DNA of 64,000 nucleotides, taken from positions 117,266,062 to 117,330,061 of the forward strand of contig NC_134367.1 in the NCBI RefSeq assembly GCF_035582795.1. The letters run 5' to 3'. This DNA is from Mycteria americana (Eukaryota > Chordata > Aves > Ciconiiformes > Ciconiidae). A model generated the notes under the pieces. The model made no database searches. It was not told where the DNA came from and saw only the letters and a list, made by a program, of their open reading frames with translations. Below, one piece after another: positions 56,801 through 64,000 of the stretch. A program made the position numbers and the translations under genes. How positions within the stretch are numbered: position 1 is the stretch's first letter; each line of letters begins with the position of its first letter.

Positions 56801-56870
56801 TCACTGTCCCTTGGAACTGCATTCGCTGGTAGACAGACATTCGCGTTCTGCAACAGCTTTCGTTCGTAAA
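50820..56870. repeat. Satellite 9-mer higher-order repeat, about 1,600 bp x3-4
   Basis: The marker CGCAGATTCCGGCTGCC recurs at about 51566, 53166, 54765 and 56009 and GGAGATCCCGG with CCAGTGATTG at about 50855, 52455, 54056 and 55476. Spacings are about 1,600, 1,600 and 1,244-1,420 bp, so two full 9-mers and one shortened version can be followed. Confidence 0.8.
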
Positions 56871-57690
56871 GGGGCAACACTGTGTATTTCTCTCTCGGAG
56901 AGCCCGGCTGCCAAATTCGAAACGTCCAGCGATTGCGCCCACAGGAAAGCTCCCAGCACGGAAAGCTGTAGCTGGTTTTCACTGTCCCTTGGAACTGCAT
57001 TCGCTGGTAGACAGACATTCGTGTTCTGCAAAAGCTTTCGTTCGTAATGAGGCAACACTGTGTATTTCTCTCTCGGAGAGCGCGGCTTCCAAATTCGAAA
57101 CGTCCAGCGATTGCGCCCACAGGAAAGCTGCCAGCACGGAAAGCTGTAGCTGGTTTTCACTGTCCCTTGGAACTGCATTCGCTGCTACACAGACATTCGC
57201 GTTCTGCAACAGCTTTGTTTCGTAATGGGGCAACACTGTGTATTTCTCTCTCGGAGAGCCCGGCTGCCAAATTCGAAACGTCCAGCGATTGCGCCCACAG
57301 GAAAGCTGCCAGCACGGAAAGCTGTAGCTGGTTTTCACTGTCCCTTGGAACTGCATTCGCTGGTAGACAGACATTCGCGTTCTGCAAAAGCTTTGGTTCG
57401 TAATGGGGCAACACTGTGTATTTCTCTCTCGGAGAGCCCGGCTGCCAAATTCGAAACGTCCAGCGATTGCGCCCACAGGAAAGCTCCCAGCACGGAAAGC
57501 TGTAGCTGGTTTTCACTGTCCCTTGGAACTGCATTCGCTGCTACACAGACATTCGTGTTCTGCAAAAGCTTTCGTTCGTAATGAGGCAACACTGTGTATT
57601 TCTCTCTGGGAGATCCCGGCTGCCAAATTCGAAACGTCCAGCGATTGCGCCCACAGGAAAGCTCCCAGCACGGAAAGCAGTAGCTGGTTT

Positions 57691-60600
57691 TCACTGTCCC
57701 TTGGAACTGCATTCGCTGGTAGACAGACATTCGCGTTCTGCAAAAGCTTTCGTTCGTAAAGGGGCAACACTGTGTATTTCTCTCTGGGAGAGCCCGGCTG
57801 CCAAATTCGAAACGTCCAGCGATTGCGCCCACAGGAAAGCTCCCAGCACGGAAAGCTGTAGCTGGTTTTCACTGTCCCTTGGAACTGCATTCGCTGGTAG
57901 ACAGACATTCGCGTTCTGCAACAGCTTTCGTTCGTAAAGGGGCAACACTGTGTATTTCTCTCTCGGAGAGCCCGGCTGCCAAATTCGAAACGTCCAGCGA
58001 TTGCGCCCACAGGAAAGCTGCCAGCACGGAAAGCTGTAGCTGGTTTTCACTGTCCCTTGGAACTGCATTCGCTGGTAGACAGACATTCGCGTTCTGCAAA
58101 AGCTTTCGTACGTAAAGGGGCAACACTGTGTATTTCTCTCTGGGAGAGCCCGGCTGCCAAATTCGAAACGTCCAGCGATTGCGCCCACAGGAAAGCTGCC
58201 AGCACGGAAAGCTGTAGCTGGTTTTCACTGTCCCTTGGAACTGCATTCGCTGGTAGACAGACATTCGCGTTCTGCAAAAGCTTTGGTTGGTAATGGGGCA
58301 ACACTGTGTATTTCTCTCTCAGAGAGCCCGGCTGCCAAATTCGAAACGTCCAGCGATTGCGCCCACAGGAAAGCTCCCAGCACGGAAAGCTGTAGCTGGT
58401 TTTCACTGTCCCTTGGAACTGCATTCCCTGCTACACAGACATTCGTGTTCTGCAAAAGCTTTCGTTCGTAATGAGGCAACACTGTGTATTTCTCTCTGGC
58501 AGAGCCCGGCTGCCAAATTCGAAACGTCCAGCGATTGCGCTCACAGGAAAGCTCCCAGCACGGAAAGCTGTAGCTGGTTTTCACTGTCCCTTGGAACTGC
58601 ATTCGCTGCTACACAGACATTCGCGTTCTGCAACAGCTTTCGTTCGTAAAGGGGCAACACTGTGTATTTCTCTCTCGGAGAGCCCGGCTGCCAAATTCGA
58701 AACGTCCAGCGATTGTGCCCACAGGAAAGCAGCCAGCACGGAAAGCTGTAGCTGGTTTTCACTGTCCCTTGGAACTGCATTCGCTGCTACACAGACATTC
58801 GCGTTCTGCAACAGCTTTCGTTCGTAAAGGGGCAACACTGTGTATTTCTCTCTCGCAGAGCCCGGCTGCCAAATTCGAAACGTCCAGCGATTGCGCCCCC
58901 AGGAAAGCTGCCAGCACGGAAAGCTGTAGCTGGTTTTCACTGTCCCTTGGAACTGCATTCGCTGGTAGACGGACATTCGTGTTCTGCAAAAGCTTTCGTT
59001 CGTAATGAGGCAACACTGTGTATTTCTCTCTCGGAGAGCCCGGCTGCCAAATTCGAAACGTCCAGCGATTGCGCCCACAGGAAAGCTGCCAGCACGGAAA
59101 GCTGTAGCTGGTTTTCACTGTCCCTTGGAACTGCATTCGCTGGTAGACGGACATTCGTGTTCTGCAAAAGCTTTCGTTCGTAATGAGGCAACACTGTGTA
59201 TTTCTCTCTCGGAGAGCGCGGCTTCCAAATTCGAAACGTCCAGCGATTGCGCCCACAGGAAAGCTGCCAGCACGGAAAGCTGTAGCTGGTTTTCACTGTC
59301 CCTTGGAACTGCATTCGCTGGTAGACGGACATTCGTGTTCTGCAAAAGCTTTCGTTCGTAATGAGGCAACACTGTGTATTTCTCTCTCGGAGAGCGCGGC
59401 TTCCAAATTCGAAACGTCCAGCGATTGCGCCCACAGGAAAGCTGCCAGCCCGGAAAGCTGTAGCTTGTTTTCACTGTCCCTTGGAACTGCATTCGCTGGT
59501 AGACAGACATTCGCGTTCTGCAACAGCTTTCGTTCGTAAAGGGGCAACACTGTGTATTTCTCTCTCGGAGAGCCCGGCTGCCAAATTCGAAACGTCCAGC
59601 GATTGCGCCCACAGGAAAGCTGCCAGCACGGAAAGCTGTAGCTGGTTTTCACTGTCCCTTGGAACTGCATTCGCTGGTAGACAGACATTCGCGTTCTGCA
59701 AAAGCTTTGGTTCGTAATGGGGCAACACTGTGTATTTCTCTCTCAGAGAGCCCGGCTGCCAAATTCGAAACGTCCAGCGATTGCGCCCACAGGAAAGCTC
59801 CCAGCACGGAAAGCTGTAGCTGGTTTTCACTGTCCCTTGGAACTGCATTCCCTGCTACACAGACATTCGTGTTCTGCAAAAGCTTTCGTTCGTAATGAGG
59901 CAACACTGTGTATTTCTCTCTGGGAGAGCCCGGCTGCCAAATTCGAAACGTCCAGCGATTGCGCCCACAGGAAAGCTGCCAGCACGGAAAGCTGTAGCTG
60001 GTTTTCACTGTCCCTTGGAACTGCATTCGCTGGTAGACAGACATTCGCGTTCTGCAAAAGCTTTGGTTCGTAATGGGGCAACACTGTGTATTTCTCTCTC
60101 AGAGAGCCCGGCTGCCAAATTCGAAACGTCCAGCGATTGCGCCCACAGGAAAGCTCCCAGCACGGAAAGCTGTAGCTGGTTTTCACTGTCCCTTGGAACT
60201 GCATTCCCTGCTACACAGACATTCGTGTTCTGCAAAAGCTTTCGTTCGTAATGAGGCAACACTGTGTATTTCTCTCTGGCAGAGCCCGGCTGCCAAATTC
60301 GAAACGTCCAGCGATTGCGCCCACAGGAAAGCTGCCAGCACGGAAAGCTGTAGCTGGTTTTCACTGTCCCTTGGAACTGCATTCGCTGGTAGACAGACAT
60401 TCGCGTTCTGCAAAAGCTTTGTTTCGTAAAGGGGCAACACTGTGTATTTCTCTCTCGGAGAGCCCGGCTGCCAAATTCGAAACGTCCAGCGATTGTGCCC
60501 ACAGGAAAGCTGCCAGCACGGAAAGCTGTAGCTGGTTTTCACTGTCCCTTGGAACTGCATTCGCTGGTAGACAGACATTCGCGTTCTGCAAAAGCTTTGG

Positions 60601-63600
60601 TTGGTAATGGGGCAACACTTGTATTTCTCTCTCGGAGAGCCCGGCTGCCAAATTCGAAACGTCCAGCGATTGCGCCCACAGGAAAGCTCCCAGCACGGAA
60701 AGCTGTAGCTGGTTTTCACTGTCCCTTGGAACTGCATTCGCTGGTAGACAGACATTCGCGTTCTGCAAAAGCTTTCGTTCGTAAAGGGGCAACACTGTGT
60801 ATTTCTCTCTCGGAGAGCCCGGCTGCCAAATTCGAAACGTCCAGCGATTGCGCCCACAGGAAAGCTCCCAGCACGGAAAGCTGTAGCTGGTTTTCACTGT
60901 CCCTTGGAACTGCATTCCCTGCTACACAGACATTCGTGTTCTGCAAAAGCTTTCGTTCGTAATGAGGCAACACTGTGTATTTCCCTCTGGGAGAGCCCGG
61001 CTGCCAAATTCGAAACGTCCAGCGATTGCGCCCACAGGAAAGCTGCCAGCACGGAAAGCTGTAGCTGGTTTTCACTGTCCCTTGGAACTGCATTCGCTGG
61101 TAGACAGACATTCGCGTTCTGCAAAAGCTTTGGTTGGTAATGGGGCAACACTTGTATTTCTCTCTCGGAGAGCCCGGCTGCCAAATTCGAAACGTCCAGC
61201 GATTGCGCCCACAGGAAAGCTCCCAGCACGGAAAGCAGTAGCTGGTTTTCACTGTCCCTTGGAACTGCATTCGCTGGTAGACAGACATTCGCGTTCTGCA
61301 AAAGCTTTCGTTCGTAAAGGGGCAACACTGTGTATTTCTCTCTCGGAGAGCCCGGCTGCCAAATTCGAAACGTCCAGCGATTGCGCCCACAGGAAAGCTC
61401 CCAGCACGGAAAGCTGTAGCTGGTTTTCACTGTCCCTTGGAACTGCATTCGCTGGTAGACAGACATTCGCGTTCTGCAACAGCTTTCGTTCGTAAAGGGG
61501 CAACACCTTGTATTTCTCTCTCGGAGAGCCCGGCTGCCAAATTCGAAACGTCCAGCGATTGCGCCCACAGGAAAGCTGCCAGCACGGAAAGCTGTAGCTG
61601 GTTTTCACTGTCCCTTGGAACTGCATTCGCTGGTAGACAGACATTCGCGTTCTGCAAAAGCTTTCGTACGTAAAGGGGCAACACTGTGTATTTCTCTCTG
61701 GGAGAGCCCGGCTGCCAAATTCGAAACGTCCAGCGATTGCGCCCACAGGAAAGCTGCCAGCACGGAAAGCTGTAGCTGGTTTTCACTGTCCCTTGGAACT
61801 GCATTCGCTGGTAGACAGACATTCGCGTTCTGCAAAAGCTTTCGTACGTAAAGGGGCAACACTGTGTATTTCTCTCTGGGAGAGCCCGGCTGCCAAATTC
61901 GAAACGTCCAGCGATTGCGCCCACAGGAAAGCTGCCAGCACGGAAAGCTGTAGCTGGTTTTCACTGTCCCTTGGAACTGCATTCGCTGCTACACAGACAT
62001 TCGCGTTCTGCAACAGCTTTCGTTCGTAAAGGGGCAACAATGTGTATTTCTCTCTCGGAGAGCCCGGCTGCCAAATTCGAAACGTCCAGCGATTGTGCCC
62101 ACAGGAAAGCAGCCAGCACGGAAAGCTGTAGCTGGTTTTCACTGTCCCTTGGAACTGCATTCGCTGCTACACAGACATTCGCGTTCTGCAACAGCTTTCG
62201 TTCGTAAAGGGGCAACACTGTGTATTTCTCTCTCGCAGAGCCCGGCTGCCAAATTCGAAACGTCCAGCGATTGCGCCCCCAGGAAAGCTGCCAGCACGGA
62301 AAGCTGTAGCTGGTTTTCACTGTCCCTTGGAACTGCATTCGCTGGTAGACGGACATTCGTGTTCTGCAAAAGCTTTCGTTCGTAATGAGGCAACACTGTG
62401 TATTTCTCTCTCGGAGAGCCCGGCTGCCAAATTCGAAACGTCCAGCGATTGCGCCCACAGGAAAGCTGCCAGCACGGAAAGCTGTAGCTGGTTTTCACTG
62501 TCCCTTGGAACTGCATTCGCTGGTAGACGGACATTCGTGTTCTGCAAAAGCTTTCGTTCGTAATGAGGCAACACTGTGTATTTCTCTCTCGGAGAGCGCG
62601 GCTTCCAAATTCGAAACGTCCAGCGATTGCGCCCACAGGAAAGCTGCCAGCACGGAAAGCTGTAGCTGGTTTTCACTGTCCCTTGGAACTGCATTCGCTG
62701 GTAGACGGACATTCGTGTTCTGCAAAAGCTTTCGTTCGTAATGAGGCAACACTGTGTATTTCTCTCTCGGAGAGCCCGGCTGCCAAATTCGAAACGTCCA
62801 GCGATTGCGCCCACAGGAAAGCTGCCAGCCCGGAAAGCTGTAGCTGGTTTTCACTGTCCCTTGGAACTGCATTCGCTGGTAGACAGACATTCGCGTTCTG
62901 CAACAGCTTTCGTTCGTAAAGGGGCAACACTGTGTATTTCTCTCTCGGAGAGCCCGGCTGCCAAATTCGAAACGTCCAGCGATTGCGCCCACAGGAAAGC
63001 TGCCAGCACGGAAAGCTGTAGCTGGTTTTCACTGTCCCTTGGAACTGCATTCGCTGGTAGACAGACATTCGCGTTCTGCAAAAGCTTTGGTTCGTAATGG
63101 GGCAACACTGTGTATTTCTCTCTCAGAGAGCCCGGCTGCCAAATTCGAAACGTCCAGCGATTGCGCCCACAGGAAAGCTCCCAGCACGGAAAGCTGTAGC
63201 TGGTTTTCACTGTCCCTTGGAACTGCATTCCCTGCTACACAGACATTCGTGTTCTGCAAAAGCTTTCGTTCGTAATGAGGCAACACTGTGTATTTCTCTC
63301 TGGGAGAGCCCGGCTGCCAAATTCGAAACGTCCAGCGATTGCGCCCACAGGAAAGCTGCCAGCACGGAAAGCTGTAGCTGGTTTTCACTGTCCCTTGGAA
63401 CTGCATTCGCTGGTAGACAGACATTCGCGTTCTGCAAAAGCTTTGGTTGGTAATGGGGCAACACTTGTATTTCTCTCTCGGAGAGCCCGGCTGCCAAATT
63501 CGAAACGTCCAGCGATTGCGCCCACAGGAAAGCTCCCAGCACGGAAAGCTGTAGCTGGTTTTCACTGTCCCTTGGAACTGCATTCGCTGGTAGACAGACA

Positions 63601-63808
63601 TTCGCGTTCTGCAAAAGCTTTCGTTCGTAAAGGGGCAACACTGTGTATTTCTCTCTCGGAGAGCCCGGCTGCCAAATTCGAAACGTCCAGCGATTGCGCC
63701 CACAGGAAAGCTCCCAGCACGGAAAGCTGTAGCTGGTTTTCACTGTCCCTTGGAACTGCATTCGCTGGTAGACAGACATTCGCGTTCTGCAACAGCTTTC
63801 GTTCGTAA
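57691..63808. repeat. Satellite block duplication D (about 13 monomers, offset 3.4-3.6 kb)
   Basis: About 57691-58115 matches 61249-61673 (offset 3,558), and 58541-60065 matches 61921-63445 (offset 3,380), sharing CGTACGTAAAG, GCGCGGCTTCC, GCCCCCAGGAAAG, GAAAGCAGCCAGC and CATTCCCTGC. In addition 60716-61495 matches 63029-63808 (offset 2,313), so blocks overlap. Confidence 0.8.
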
Positions 63809-64000
63809 AGGGGCAACACTCTGTATTTCTCTCTCGGAGAGCCCGGCTGCCAAATTCGAAACGTCCAGCGATTGCGCCCACAGGAAAGCTGCCAGCACGG
63901 AAAGCTGTAGCTGGTTTTCACTGTCCCTTGGAACTGCATTCGCTGCTACACAGACATTCGCGTTCTGCAAAAGCTTTTTTTCGTAAAGGGGCAACACTGT

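Larger units (their letters stand above)
32686..64000. repeat. 178-bp satellite, right arm (about 176 monomers)
   Basis: Same unit and orientation as the left arm, with no foreign insertion seen, continuing beyond the window. Most monomers are 178 bp; some lose one to four bases (for example CACTTGTATT at 60618, 61150 and 63463; CTTTGCTGG at 37831). Recurrent variants define monomer types: CGTTCGTAAAG, GGTTGGTAATG or CGTTCGTAATGAGG; GGTAGACAGAC or GCTACACAGAC; GCTGCCAGC or GCTCCCAGC; and several hairpin forms before GCCCGG. Monomers toward the right edge (after about 46.6 kb) look more uniform than those at 33-42 kb. No gene is present; the many open frames on both strands shift with each 178-bp step (178 is not a multiple of 3). 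Confidence 0.95.

Noticed and set aside
6099..63986. Hundreds of 60-295 codon open frames on both strands of the satellite
   Set aside because: They repeat every 178 bp in rotating frames on both strands with mirrored versions, so they arise from low stop density in the monomer. No start context, domain or codon bias supports coding.
6157..64000. CRISPR array
   Set aside because: Repeats are contiguous 178-bp monomers with no unique spacers, in eukaryotic DNA.
6157..64000. Known chicken W repeats (XhoI, EcoRI families) or the 41-42-bp CNM repeat
   Set aside because: The period is 178 bp, without the longer units or the internal 21/41-bp periodicity of those families as I recall them; not confirmed by search.

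Overview
The window is vertebrate genomic DNA, most likely from a galliform bird (chicken or a close relative). There are no bacterial-type genes. It is built entirely from retroviral copies and a 178-bp satellite. The strongest taxonomic clue is the 494-codon ORF at 10353-11837 (minus strand), repeated seven times. Its length, N-terminal hydrophobic stretch, coiled coil and LTR setting fit, from memory, the chicken ENS-1/ERNI retrovirus-like family expressed in early embryos.

Layout. (1) 1-5648: a plus-strand endogenous retrovirus (ERV-A), entered at the last 57 bp of its 5' LTR. It has a tRNA-Ser-type primer site, a broken gag, a protease, an RT stub cut short by a large pol deletion, a long env ORF with one in-frame TAG just before its membrane anchor, and a 3' LTR (about 4837-5648). 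(2) 5649-6156: a scrap of a second ERV (ERV-B), gag tail plus protease start, with a DTS in place of the catalytic DTG. (3) 6157-8626: about 14 monomers of a 178-bp satellite. (4) 8627-32685: a tandem array of an ENS-1/ERNI-like provirus on the minus strand, [LTR 769 bp + internal about 2.56 kb] x7 plus a final LTR. All seven ORFs are open and almost identical. The 5-bp target duplication GAGGC flanks the whole array, and the satellite resumes in phase on the other side. (5) 32686-64000: about 176 more monomers of the same satellite, organised in several higher-order duplicated blocks and running off the right edge.

Inferred history. The satellite was present first. One ENS-type provirus inserted into one monomer. 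Unequal exchange between its two LTRs then multiplied the provirus into a 3,328-bp-period macrosatellite, kept nearly uniform by recent amplification or conversion. Each unit has its own LTR promoter and gag-derived ORF, so the array is potentially a multicopy expressed locus inside satellite heterochromatin. The satellite shows repeated block duplications (13-mer, 9-mer and about 19-mer) and a small hairpin whose two arms change together between monomer variants.

Limits: all calls are from reading the sequence. No alignment, database search or expression evidence was available. Higher-order block edges are approximate.
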